A stretch of DNA of 64,000 bases from Bacteroidota bacterium (lineage in GTDB: Bacteria; Bacteroidota; Bacteroidia; B-17B0; Aurantibacillaceae). The stretch lies in assembly GCA_021155905.1 (NCBI GenBank), contig JAJNBG010000001.1, positions 62,001 to 126,000 of the forward strand. Direction: 5' to 3'. A model generated the notes under the pieces. The model was not told the origin of the DNA. It saw only the letters and a program-made list of their open reading frames with translations, and searched no databases. Of this stretch, positions 37,826 to 45,640 are shown in pieces. Positions within the stretch are counted from its first letter, which is position 1; every line of letters begins with the position of its first letter. A program made the translations under genes and the position numbers.

Positions 37826-38604
37826 TGACCCGGTTTTTTGTTCTTTTTTTACTGAGTTTTTCTTCTTTTTTTTCTTTTTCGCAAAGGAGCGAAGTTGTTT
37901 ATAAAAGCAAGTTTTCGCATAATTATGCAATTGGAAAGCATTATTATATTGAAGACGCTATTGATACATCAAAATTGTTTTTTATTGCCACCATCAGAAT
38001 TACGTCAAGTAATCAAGATGTGTTCATCTCAAAGGCACACAATCTTTTGGAATTTAAGGCAAAGGAATTAAATGCCAACAGTTATAAACTAAAATCGTTT
38101 TCCTTGATTGATACTACTTTAACAATGTTGTTTGATGTATATTTCGCACCTGAAAAGCAAATTGATTTAATTAGAAGTACTCGTGTTAAGGAGAGATTCA
38201 TTTATTTCAACAACATTAAGGATACAATCTATCGAACAGTTTTTATCAACGAAAAGGCTTATTTATTCTCAAGGAAAAAGCATATTGAGTTTAGTAATGT
38301 AACTAACCGGGAAATTTGTTTTCAATTAGATACTGCAAGCAGGGAAAATAAATGTAAAAAGATGAAAGACGGAGAAGATGCTTTTTTCTATTCGGTTAAG
38401 ATAAAAGAAAATACAAGCATTTATTTTGTCCCTGTTGTGGGTGGCGCCCCCGTTTTTTTGGTTGCAGCTGCAGCGGCTACCGCGGTGGCTTTAGCGAATA
38501 AATATGTGAACCCAAACCAGGAAAAGTTCACTAATATTAGTTACAGCCTGGGAAGGCTGTTAATGGAAATTTATCCCTTAGACAAAGAAGTTATTTTAAA
38601 TTAA
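37825..38604 (+). CDS. Unknown secreted or membrane-anchored protein
   Basis: The 259-residue protein has a strong signal peptide ([17 protein letters not shown]), a beta-rich middle (about 20-195) and an Ala/Val-rich hydrophobic segment near 208-226, which could be a membrane helix. A conserved-looking tail ends in EIYPLDKEV. No known family was recognised. It starts on the stop codon of the LytTR gene (TAATG) and ends 2 bases before mnmG, so it is embedded in a coupled operon. Its position suggests an envelope protein linked to the PAS/LytTR system, either a sensor accessory or an output; this is guesswork from context. Confidence 0.75.
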   Translation: MTRFFVLFLLSFSSFFSFSQRSEVVYKSKFSHNYAIGKHYYIEDAIDTSKLFFIATIRITSSNQDVFISKAHNLLEFKAKELNANSYKLKSFSLIDTTLTMLFDVYFAPEKQIDLIRSTRVKERFIYFNNIKDTIYRTVFINEKAYLFSRKKHIEFSNVTNREICFQLDTASRENKCKKMKDGEDAFFYSVKIKENTSIYFVPVVGGAPVFLVAAAAATAVALANKYVNPNQEKFTNISYSLGRLLMEIYPLDKEVILN

Positions 38605-38606
38605 AC

Positions 38607-40502
38607 ATGCAATTACAGTACGATATTATAGTAGTTGGTGCCGGTCACGCTGGATGCGAGGCTGCGGCTGCGGCTGCTAACATGGGATCCAAAGTTTTGT
38701 TGCTGACCATGAATATGCAAACCATTGCCCAGATGAGTTGTAATCCAGCCATGGGAGGCATTGCTAAAGGGCAGATCGTTCGTGAGATTGATGCGTTGGG
38801 TGGTTATAGCGGAATTGTTTCAGACAAATCTGCAATACAGTTCCGGATGCTAAACCGGTCTAAAGGGCCTGCCATGTGGAGCCCGAGAACCCAAAATGAT
38901 CGGATGCTATTTGCCACAACCTGGAGAGAGATGTTGGAGCAAACACCCAATGTTGATTTCTGGCAGGACATGTGCCGGGAATTGATTGTTTCTAAAGATG
39001 GAAAAAGAATAGAGGGTGTTGTTACCGGAATGGGTTTGGAATTTAAAGCGAAGGCTGTTGTTTTAACGAATGGTACTTTTTTAAATGGATTGATTCATTT
39101 AGGAGAGAAACAAATAGGCGGAGGCCGTAGTGGTGAATCTGCCTCTTATGGAATTACAGAACAGTTGGCAAAACTTGGGTTCGAAACCGGAAGAATGAAA
39201 ACCGGAACGCCGCCGAGAATTGATGGCCGCTCTTTGGATTATTCTAAAATGGAAGAACAGGAAGGTGATGTAGCAATTGACAAATTTTCATACCTCGATA
39301 ATACTTCTCCTTTTATTTCTAATAATGGATCTCCTGTCAAAAAACAGGTGCCTTGTCATATTACTTATACCAACCAGGAAGTTCACGATATTTTAAGAAC
39401 CGGATTCGAAAAGTCTCCAATGTATTCCGGAAGGATACAAGGATTGGGACCAAGATATTGCCCGAGTATTGAAGACAAGATCACGCGATTTTCAGAACGT
39501 GACAGACACCAGTTATTTGTTGAACCGGAAGGCTGGGATACGGTTGAAATTTACGTGAATGGATTTTCAACTTCTCTTCCGGTGGATGTTCAGCAAAAAG
39601 CACTCAGGTTAATACCTGGTTTCGAGAATGCAAAAATGTTCCGCCCGGGTTACGCTATTGAATACGATTATTTTCCACCAACGCAATTACAACTAACTTT
39701 AGAAACCAAGTTAGTGGAAGGTTTATATTTTGCCGGACAGATTAATGGAACTACAGGTTATGAAGAGGCGGCTTGCCAGGGACAGATGGCTGGCATCAAT
39801 GCTCACCTAAAGATTCATGAAAAAGATCCGTTCGTGTTAAAAAGACATGAGGCATATATTGGAGTGTTAATTGATGATTTGGTAACCAAAGGAACTGATG
39901 AACCTTACCGCATGTTCACCTCACGTTCGGAATACAGATTACTTTTAAGACAGGATAATGCCGATGTTCGTTTAACACCTCTCTCCCACTCTATTGGTTT
40001 GGCTAGTCAGGACAGGATGGATTGTGTAGCGGAAAAAATTAAAAACTACGAGGGGCTCATTAAATATTTTAAGAATACCAGCGCAGAACCTGAAGAAATA
40101 AATCCATATATGGAAAGCATTAACTCTGCCCCATTGAGTCAGAAGATGCGGTATTTTAATGTGCTGTCTCGGCCGGATGTAAATATTTCTGACCTGGCTA
40201 AGCACGCTGATAATTTGAAAGAGATTACCTCTACTTTGGATGCAGATACAATTATGCAGGCTGAGATCTTAATGAAGTATGAGGGGTATATTGAACGTGA
40301 AAGAGAAAATGCAGAGAAGGTTGCTAAATTGGATAACTATAAAATCAAGCCCGATTTTGATTTTAAAGCGGTAAGCAGTTTGTCATTAGAAGCGAGAGAT
40401 AAACTAACAAAATTACGCCCGGCAACTATTGGACAAGCCAGTCGTATTTCGGGAATTAATCCCGCAGATATTTCTGTCTTATTGGTGCACTTAGGAAGAT
40501 AA
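38607..40502 (+). CDS. mnmG: tRNA uridine-5-carboxymethylaminomethyl modification enzyme MnmG (GidA)
   Basis: MnmG is an FAD-dependent enzyme that, with MnmE, installs carboxymethylaminomethyl groups on the wobble uridine of several tRNAs. The 631-residue product has the Rossmann FAD motif [16 protein letters not shown] near 9-24 and the family signatures [50 protein letters not shown] and [20 protein letters not shown]. It also has the helical C-terminal part that binds MnmE and tRNA. The length is close to the E. coli protein. In many bacteria mnmG lies near the chromosomal origin. Here four parS-like sites lie within 1.5 kb of its 3' end, which fits that placement. Confidence 0.97.
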   Translation: MQLQYDIIVVGAGHAGCEAAAAAANMGSKVLLLTMNMQTIAQMSCNPAMGGIAKGQIVREIDALGGYSGIVSDKSAIQFRMLNRSKGPAMWSPRTQNDRMLFATTWREMLEQTPNVDFWQDMCRELIVSKDGKRIEGVVTGMGLEFKAKAVVLTNGTFLNGLIHLGEKQIGGGRSGESASYGITEQLAKLGFETGRMKTGTPPRIDGRSLDYSKMEEQEGDVAIDKFSYLDNTSPFISNNGSPVKKQVPCHITYTNQEVHDILRTGFEKSPMYSGRIQGLGPRYCPSIEDKITRFSERDRHQLFVEPEGWDTVEIYVNGFSTSLPVDVQQKALRLIPGFENAKMFRPGYAIEYDYFPPTQLQLTLETKLVEGLYFAGQINGTTGYEEAACQGQMAGINAHLKIHEKDPFVLKRHEAYIGVLIDDLVTKGTDEPYRMFTSRSEYRLLLRQDNADVRLTPLSHSIGLASQDRMDCVAEKIKNYEGLIKYFKNTSAEPEEINPYMESINSAPLSQKMRYFNVLSRPDVNISDLAKHADNLKEITSTLDADTIMQAEILMKYEGYIERERENAEKVAKLDNYKIKPDFDFKAVSSLSLEARDKLTKLRPATIGQASRISGINPADISVLLVHLGR

Positions 40503-40506
40503 AATA

Positions 40507-40522
40507 TGTTCCACGTGGAACA
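40507..40522. promoter_or_regulatory. parS site 1 (perfect 16-bp palindrome)
   Basis: TGTTCCACGTGGAACA is a perfect inverted repeat lying 4 bases after the mnmG stop. It matches the widely conserved ParB/Spo0J site TGTTTCACGTGAAACA except for one symmetric T-to-C change in each half. Such sites nucleate ParB spreading for chromosome segregation. Confidence 0.85.
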
Positions 40523-40539
40523 AGTAAATAAATAGAATT

Positions 40540-41424
40540 ATGTTAACCATCGAAAAATGTTTAGTATGCGGCTCAAATCAGTTTGAGCCTTTTTTAGTTT
40601 GCAAGGATTACACAGTTAGTCAGGAGAACTTTAACATCGTGTCTTGTAAATCCTGTGGTTTTAAGTTTACTAATCCCCGCCCTGATAATTCCATTTTGGG
40701 AAATTATTACAAGGCAGAATCCTACGTATCTCATACAGATAGTAAGAAAGGAATTATTAATAAACTGTACCACATGGTTAGAAGCTATACTTTGAAGCAG
40801 AAAATTAAACTGGTTTCTTCTTATGTTTCACGTGGAACAATATTAGATTATGGTTGTGGTACAGGTATGTTTTTGTCGGAATGTAAGAAGTCTGGTTGGG
40901 AAACATTCGGCATGGAACCGGACAATAGTGCCAGACAAATTGCCTCTGAAAAGAATCTGAATTTGTTTGCTGACAAAAATACATTGGAACTGCATATTGC
41001 AGAAAAGGAATTTGATGCGATTACTTTGTGGCATGTATTGGAGCACGTCACAGACATGTATAATACCCTGGCTTTTTTTAAACATAAATTAAAACCTGAT
41101 GGTGTTTTAATTATCGCGGTTCCTAATCATGTTTCTTACGACGCTCAATATTATAAGGAGTATTGGGCAGCTTATGATGTGCCTAGACATCTGCACCACT
41201 TTGAATTGAAGTCCATGAAGGCCTTGTTAGAGCACAGTGGATTTCAATTGGTGGAGACTAAGCCCATGAAGTTTGATAGCTTTTACGTTTCAATGTTGAG
41301 CGAGAAATATAAAACAGGCAAAGTAAACCTGGGGCAGGCGTTTAAGATTGGAGCTTTATCAAATGCTAAGGCGAAAGACTCTGGTTCCTATTCCAGTACT
41401 ATCTACATTTTTCAACACAAATAG
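40540..41424 (+). CDS. Class I SAM-dependent methyltransferase with N-terminal zinc-binding segment
   Basis: The 294-residue protein has a short N-terminal segment with C7, C10, C36 and C39, spaced like a zinc ribbon, followed by a class I methyltransferase domain. Motif I is LDYGCGTGMFLSEC near 105. An acidic residue follows in FGMEPD, and AITLWHVLEHVTD near 165 is typical of the Methyltransf_23/11 group, as is LKPDGVLIIAVPNH. Such proteins methylate sugars, quinones or small molecules; the substrate cannot be read from sequence. It is 37 bases downstream of mnmG. Unusually, a parS-like site lies inside its coding region just before motif I, and another overlaps its stop codon. It ends at a strong terminator. 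Confidence 0.88.
   Translation: MLTIEKCLVCGSNQFEPFLVCKDYTVSQENFNIVSCKSCGFKFTNPRPDNSILGNYYKAESYVSHTDSKKGIINKLYHMVRSYTLKQKIKLVSSYVSRGTILDYGCGTGMFLSECKKSGWETFGMEPDNSARQIASEKNLNLFADKNTLELHIAEKEFDAITLWHVLEHVTDMYNTLAFFKHKLKPDGVLIIAVPNHVSYDAQYYKEYWAAYDVPRHLHHFELKSMKALLEHSGFQLVETKPMKFDSFYVSMLSEKYKTGKVNLGQAFKIGALSNAKAKDSGSYSSTIYIFQHK
40824..40839. promoter_or_regulatory. parS site 2 (inside the methyltransferase gene)
   Basis: TGTTTCACGTGGAACA combines one half-site of the canonical parS (TGTTTCAC) with one half of site 1 (GTGGAACA). The two halves mismatch at a single position pair. It encodes residues 95-100 of the methyltransferase, just before SAM motif I. Confidence 0.8.
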
Positions 41425-41438
41425 TTTCATGTGGAACA
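41423..41438. promoter_or_regulatory. parS-like site 3 (degenerate, over the methyltransferase stop)
   Basis: AGTTTCATGTGGAACA differs from site 2 at its first base and at the C of the central CACGTG. It overlaps the TAG stop codon of the methyltransferase. The match is imperfect, but its position within the cluster supports it. Confidence 0.55.
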
Positions 41439-41442
41439 TAGA

Positions 41443-41476
41443 AAGCCCCAGCTGAATTTCAGCCGGGGCTTTTTTT
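41443..41476 (+). terminator. Terminator of the mnmG/methyltransferase transcript
   Basis: AAGCCCC-A-GCTGAA and TTCAGC-C-GGGGCTT form a 13-bp stem broken by one A/C mismatch, with a minimal loop that must open somewhat in practice. A seven-T run follows. It lies 18 bases after the methyltransferase stop. Confidence 0.88.
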
Positions 41477-42649
41477 ATTTAAAGTTTGTTTTCGGATCTT
41501 ATTTATTGCTTGCGCTTTTGGGTCGCTATGTCTTTTGACTCCGCCTTTCTTTGTTTCATTTCTAAAATATATCAGACTGGTTTAAAATTTTCCGAGCTTC
41601 TAGAAATACACGACAAAGTCATTTCTATCTAATATCATTTGTTTTCTTATTGATGATTGCGGGACATATTCCGGTTGATGAAAGTCGGAGCTATTTTAAC
41701 TACGCTTTTAAGAACGCTCCAGAAAGGACTTCTTCAGACGTAAAAGCACTTCAGATTATATAGTGATGGACTTGTATTTCTGGTTCGGGATAGGAGATGC
41801 ATTCTAAGAAATATTTTGAGTTCAGGGGGGTGAATTTCTAAATCCTAGTGCTGAGGATTTCAGATATTGAAGTAGACTTTAACATTCCCTGCATATTTAT
41901 TCAACAGATGTTTAGAACAGCTTTGTATTTGCCAATTTCGTTTTAGCCCTTTGACGCAATTCTTCATCGGAGATTGATGGCAAATAAATTGGCAGACAAA
42001 ACACAAATATATTGTTCCACGTGAAACGGGCTCTATTAGTTATGTCTTTAACCAAATGCCTTCGGTAATTGTTGGAATGAGGGGTTGCTTATTCTTTGAC
42101 TTAGAAAAGGAGTTAATTAGTTATTGGATAGAAATGCCCTCAATCATAAAAATAAAATGTCGCTTTTTCTTTTAAAAACGAACGCGTCCTATTTCTGGCT
42201 ATTAGACTAAAAGTCTAGGTATTGTTTTGTCATTATGATAGAGCAGTTTTCTTAGCCATAATAAGATCATTTTTAAACAAGGGTTTTTACTACGTTTTAC
42301 TGCGCAAAAATTTCAGATGTTTAATGATAATTGCCAATCTCTTTCAGGGCGAATATCCTGGTTTAATAAACGAAATAAGTCCTAAATTGTTTGGTCTCGT
42401 TTTTAGACTGGCATAACTCTATAAAACATTTTTCGACAAGATAAATTGCCTCAAGGTCCCAACAAATTGCCGGCGGGAAAGACTAAGAATTCTACAATTA
42501 TATTTTGATACCTGAGTATAGACTCTATTTATTACTATTTTTGTATATAGTTGACGTCCATAACATCTTGATTTTTTAATAAAACCAATTATTTATATTT
42601 TTCATGATATATTTAGATTGACTAATCACTCTATTTCGAGCTAAATTTT
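41477..42649. other. 1.17 kb stretch without a supported gene; holds parS site 4
   Basis: No ORF with convincing coding character was found on either strand. A 64-codon plus-strand frame at 42222-42416 resembles chance AT-rich coding. On the minus strand, a start-less frame ending with a stop at 41912-41914 reads SISDEELRQRAKTKLANTKLF at its C terminus, with protein-like composition, and stays open back to about 42080. It may be the remnant of a decayed gene. The region carries parS site 4 and no TTATCCACA-type DnaA boxes. Conserved RNA signatures (tmRNA, RNase P, SRP, tRNA) were looked for by eye and not found. Confidence 0.5.
42013..42028. promoter_or_regulatory. parS site 4
   Basis: TGTTCCACGTGAAACG retains the CACGTG core. 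Its left half is identical to site 1 and its right half is the canonical GTGAAAC, ending in G instead of A. It lies alone in gene-free DNA. Confidence 0.75.
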
Positions 42650-43210
42650 TTAAGTGATCATATCCCATAACATTTCGAAGGACTGCAGAATAATCTTCTT
42701 TTGCTTTGTTGTTGAAAACTCTCCAACTGACAGGTATTGAGCTAAACCCGAAATATGACTGTTAATAAGTGTCTGGAGCAGATCTGCAGGTAAAGGTTTT
42801 ATGTCGGCCGATTTGATACCTTCGTGAATGAAATCCAGCAAGATTGCAGCCTGGCTGTTAATGTCCTCCGTAGAAATTAGAGTATGAAATGGCGAGCTTG
42901 AAAATTGCTGTATAAATTGAAATTCCGCTTTGTTTTCCAGTGCCCATTCAATGGAATTGCAGTAAACGGATTTGAACACTATTTCTAATGAATCTTCCTG
43001 GCTAACTCTGGAATATACATATTTTGATAATTCTCCCTGTGTATGCTTATAAAGTGCCAGGATCAGCTCTTCCTTCGTTTTATAATAGTGAAACAAGGTA
43101 CCATTGGCCACGCCGGCTTCTTTGGCTATTTTGCTCGTAGGTGTTGCATGAAAGCCAAACTCTGCGAAGAGCTTAAGCGCCGATTTTAATATTTCTTCTT
43201 TTTTATCCAT
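42650..43210 (-). CDS. TetR/AcrR-family transcriptional regulator
   Basis: The 186-residue protein has a typical TetR helix-turn-helix in residues 1-50 (ILKSALKLFAEFGFHATPTSKIAKEAGV, then NGTLFHYYKTKEEL) and an all-helical ligand-binding C-terminal domain with no recognised subgroup. A palindrome immediately upstream of its start codon (43217-43232) is a likely operator, suggesting autorepression. No transporter or metabolic operon is adjacent, only a doubtful small protein upstream on the same strand. The regulator therefore appears to be an orphan whose targets may be elsewhere. Confidence 0.92.
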   Translation of the reverse strand: MDKKEEILKSALKLFAEFGFHATPTSKIAKEAGVANGTLFHYYKTKEELILALYKHTQGELSKYVYSRVSQEDSLEIVFKSVYCNSIEWALENKAEFQFIQQFSSSPFHTLISTEDINSQAAILLDFIHEGIKSADIKPLPADLLQTLINSHISGLAQYLSVGEFSTTKQKKIILQSFEMLWDMIT

Positions 43211-43216
43211 TTTAAA

Positions 43217-43232
43217 GACTGATTAGTCAGTC
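43217..43232. promoter_or_regulatory. Putative TetR operator
   Basis: GACTGA-TTAG-TCAGTC is a perfect 6-bp inverted repeat with a 4-base spacer, 6 bases upstream of the TetR start codon. GACTGA/TCAGTC half-sites are common in operators of this family, so autoregulation is likely. Confidence 0.7.
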
Positions 43233-43246
43233 GACAAATATAGTAA

Positions 43247-43573
43247 TTATGGTGGAGGTTTTTTGAAAAAAGCAAAAATGGATTTATAATCAAATGATAG
43301 AATAGCTGGAGCGGGAATGCTATAGATAACTTCTATTGGAATAGATGTAAATGATGTATACTTTAAAACGATGGATGAAAAAAAGAATACCGCAGATATC
43401 GTTTTTATCCAATGTTTTCTGCTACTATCACGGGTATTTTGTTTCATAGATTGTTCTTGGCGTTTATTGCTGCGCTTAAACTCTCGTAATTCTTCTTTTC
43501 GAAATGCTAGTTCAAGCTTTTCGCGACATTCATAAAAAACTTCATTTCGGTTGACTTCTCCTTTTTTACCCAT
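43247..43573 (-). CDS. Small hypothetical protein with one membrane segment (doubtful)
   Basis: This 108-codon frame would encode a charged, helical N-terminal part (about 1-52, rich in Lys, Arg and Glu), a hydrophobic segment near 55-75, and a short tail ending in PPP. No family was recognised. It has an ATG start, lies on the same strand as the TetR gene, and ends 14 bases before the operator palindrome. The charged-then-hydrophobic layout is plausible for a small membrane protein. The surrounding AT-rich DNA can produce such frames by chance, so it is reported with low confidence. Confidence 0.35.
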   Translation of the reverse strand: MGKKGEVNRNEVFYECREKLELAFRKEELREFKRSNKRQEQSMKQNTRDSSRKHWIKTISAVFFFSSIVLKYTSFTSIPIEVIYSIPAPAILSFDYKSIFAFFKKPPP

Positions 43574-44040
43574 TTTAATTTAGTTTTAATGTTTGTTCTC
43601 TTTAAAAAAAGAACCCACTCTTTTGTCTTTTTACAAATTTATTTCCTCTAATCGCCTCAAAAATCTTATTGTCACAACTATTTTAAATAATGTCAATTTT
43701 TTTGTTTTTTCTTCTTTAACTAAAGTAATTGCTATAATCTTCACAATAAAGGACAAGGCGAATTTCCATATTCAAAAATTAAAATATCCTTTAGGTAGTA
43801 ACACTTACCACATTGTTTTTTATTCATAGCAAACAGAATTACAATGCCTTTCACTTACATAGAACACCCTGTTTCCAATTTTTACAAAAGCATATATCAA
43901 AATTACACCCTGGAAATAGAGCAGTATTTGTTTTGCGCCAAAAAAATTTTAAAAACCAGTTCAAAACAAAGCGAAACAACCGCCTTTAATAACCCAACAT
44001 TTTTAGTAAATTCATCCCGTTAATTAATCAAACAAACACT
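43574..44040. other. 467-base stretch without a supported gene, upstream of fumC
   Basis: A 78-codon plus-strand frame at 43593-43829 is rich in Phe, Ile, Asn and Lys, as expected for non-coding AT-rich DNA, and has no recognisable motif. The fumC promoter must lie in the right part. No clear TAnnTTTG element, repeat or RNA structure was seen. Confidence 0.5.
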
Positions 44041-45438
44041 ATGGATTTTCGTATTGAAACAGACACAATGGGTGAGGTAAAAGTACCTGCCAATGTTTAT
44101 TGGGGAGCTCAAACAGAGCGTTCACGCAACAACTTTAAAATAGGGCCTGAGGCTAGTATGCCAAAGGAAATTATATATGCGTTTGGTTACCTGAAAAAAG
44201 CAGCGGCTATGGCTAACTGCGAATTAGGAGTGTTATCCAAAGAAAAAGCCGACTTAATTGCAAAAGCCTGCGATGAAATCCTGGCAAAAAAATTAGATGA
44301 CCAGTTCCCATTGGTGATCTGGCAAACCGGTTCGGGTACGCAAAGCAACATGAACGCCAATGAAGTGATCGCTTACCGCGCGCACGTCATGAATGGTGGA
44401 AAATTAACCGATGAACCAAAAGTATTACACCCAAATGATGATGTGAATAAATCACAATCATCCAACGATACTTACCCAACAGCCATGCATATTGCGGCTT
44501 ACAAACAAGTGGTAGAGATCACCATTCCGGGAATGGAAAAATTGCGCGATTCATTAGATAAAAAAGCAAAAGCCTTTGATAAGATCATTAAAACCGGCCG
44601 TACACATTTCATGGACGCTACACCTTTGTCATTAGGACAAGAGTTCAGTGGTTATGTGCAGCAAATCAACATGAGCATCCGCGCCTTGAAAAACGCTTTA
44701 GAAGCAGTGAAAGAACTCGCTTTAGGTGGAACAGCGGTTGGAACAGGCTTGAACACACCAAAAGGATACGATGTGTTAGTAGCAAAAAAAATCGCTGAAT
44801 TAACCGGTTTACCTTTTGTTACTGCTCCGAATAAATTTGAAGCATTAGCAGCACATGATGCGATGATCGAATTAAGTGGCGCTTTAAAACGCTCTGCAGT
44901 TGCTTTATTTAAAATAGCAAATGATATCCGTATGTTGTCTTCAGGACCTCGCTGTGGAATAGGGGAGATCATCATTCCGGATAATGAGCCGGGATCTTCG
45001 ATCATGCCGGGAAAAGTAAATCCTACACAGCCGGAAGCATTAACCATGGTTTGTGCCCAAGTGATTGGTAACGATGTGGCAGCAACGGTTGGTGGATTAA
45101 ACGGACATTTTGAACTGAATGTATTCAAACCATTGATTGCTTCTAATGTACTGCAATCGGCGCGTTTAATAGGAGATGCTTGTGTGTCCTTTACTGAAAA
45201 ATGCAGCGATGGTATTGAACCAAATTTACCGGAGTTGAAAAAACATTTAGAGAATTCATTGATGCTGGTAACAGCGTTAAACACCCACATTGGTTACGAG
45301 AAAGCCGCTAAAATCGCGAAGACCGCGCACAAAGGAAACAAGACCTTACGTGAAGCTGCGATTGAATTAGGCTATGTGACCAACGAACAATTTGATCTAT
45401 GGGTTCGCCCGGAAGACATGATTGGTAGTTTGAAGTAG
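44041..45438 (+). CDS. fumC: Class II fumarate hydratase
   Basis: FumC reversibly hydrates fumarate to L-malate in the citric acid cycle, without an iron-sulfur cluster. The 465-residue length is normal. Signatures are [12 protein letters not shown] near 21, [16 protein letters not shown] near 98, [19 protein letters not shown] near 129, [17 protein letters not shown] near 188, and the fumarase/aspartase signature [17 protein letters not shown] near 317. The catalytic Ser is in the GSS loop and the catalytic His is in GRTH. The protein ends in a small helical domain. Aspartase is the main relative, but the [12 protein letters not shown] and HPNDDVN text matches fumarase. The gene stands alone and is followed by an inverted-repeat element and a terminator. 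Confidence 0.97.
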   Translation: MDFRIETDTMGEVKVPANVYWGAQTERSRNNFKIGPEASMPKEIIYAFGYLKKAAAMANCELGVLSKEKADLIAKACDEILAKKLDDQFPLVIWQTGSGTQSNMNANEVIAYRAHVMNGGKLTDEPKVLHPNDDVNKSQSSNDTYPTAMHIAAYKQVVEITIPGMEKLRDSLDKKAKAFDKIIKTGRTHFMDATPLSLGQEFSGYVQQINMSIRALKNALEAVKELALGGTAVGTGLNTPKGYDVLVAKKIAELTGLPFVTAPNKFEALAAHDAMIELSGALKRSAVALFKIANDIRMLSSGPRCGIGEIIIPDNEPGSSIMPGKVNPTQPEALTMVCAQVIGNDVAATVGGLNGHFELNVFKPLIASNVLQSARLIGDACVSFTEKCSDGIEPNLPELKKHLENSLMLVTALNTHIGYEKAAKIAKTAHKGNKTLREAAIELGYVTNEQFDLWVRPEDMIGSLK

Positions 45439-45440
45439 TC

Positions 45441-45523
45441 TTTCGTCATTGCGAGCGGAGTGAAGCAAGATCACCCAAAGTATAGATGTATTTGAGATCG
45501 TTTCGTGCCTCGCGATGACGAAA
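45441..45523. repeat. 83-bp palindromic element (REP/MITE-like)
   Basis: The end arms TTTCGTCATTGCGAG (45441-45455) and CTCGCGATGACGAAA (45509-45523) are inverted repeats with one G-T-compatible mismatch. The inside resembles the CGTCATTGCGAG-CGGAGTGAAGCAA text of dispersed intergenic palindromes found in many bacterial genomes. It starts 2 bases after the fumC stop and probably folds in the fumC mRNA. Only one copy is visible in the window. Confidence 0.7.
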
Positions 45524-45526
45524 TAG

Positions 45527-45558
45527 AAAACCGTGGCTACGAACTACGGTTTTTTTTA
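45527..45558 (+). terminator. Terminator after fumC
   Basis: AAAACCGT (45527-45534) and ACGGTTTT (45546-45553) pair around an 11-base loop, followed by further T residues. It lies directly after the 83-bp palindrome. Confidence 0.7.
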
Positions 45559-45603
45559 TTCCTTGTAACCGTTAGTTGATGTATATATACAACAACTTCC
45601 TCC

Positions 45604-45632
45604 TTTGTTTTATGTAAAAACAGCTATCTTTA
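45604..45632 (+). promoter_or_regulatory. Candidate mfd promoter
   Basis: TTTG at 45604-45607 and TATCTTTA at 45625-45632 are spaced 17 bases apart and resemble the Bacteroidota -33 TTTG and -7 TAnnTTTG elements. The start ATG follows 8 bases later, so the transcript would have almost no leader. Confidence 0.45.
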
Positions 45633-45640
45633 CAGCCTCA

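Noticed and set aside
39172-39190. GGGTTCGAAAC as a tRNA T-loop
   Set aside because: It lies within conserved mnmG coding sequence and no cloverleaf can be drawn around it.
42222-42416. 64-codon plus-strand open frame in the gene-free stretch
   Set aside because: The composition is that of random AT-rich DNA, with no motif, no promoter and no neighbour support.
41477-42649. oriC in the gene-free stretch beside parS
   Set aside because: No DnaA-box matches of the TTATCCACA type were found there and it is less AT-rich than the rpiB-nadA spacer.
43593-43829. 78-codon plus-strand open frame before fumC
   Set aside because: Its Phe/Asn/Ile/Lys-rich composition and lack of any motif suggest chance.
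44652-45290. 212-codon minus-strand open frame inside fumC
   Set aside because: It is antisense to a clear fumarase gene and its product has no protein-like motifs.
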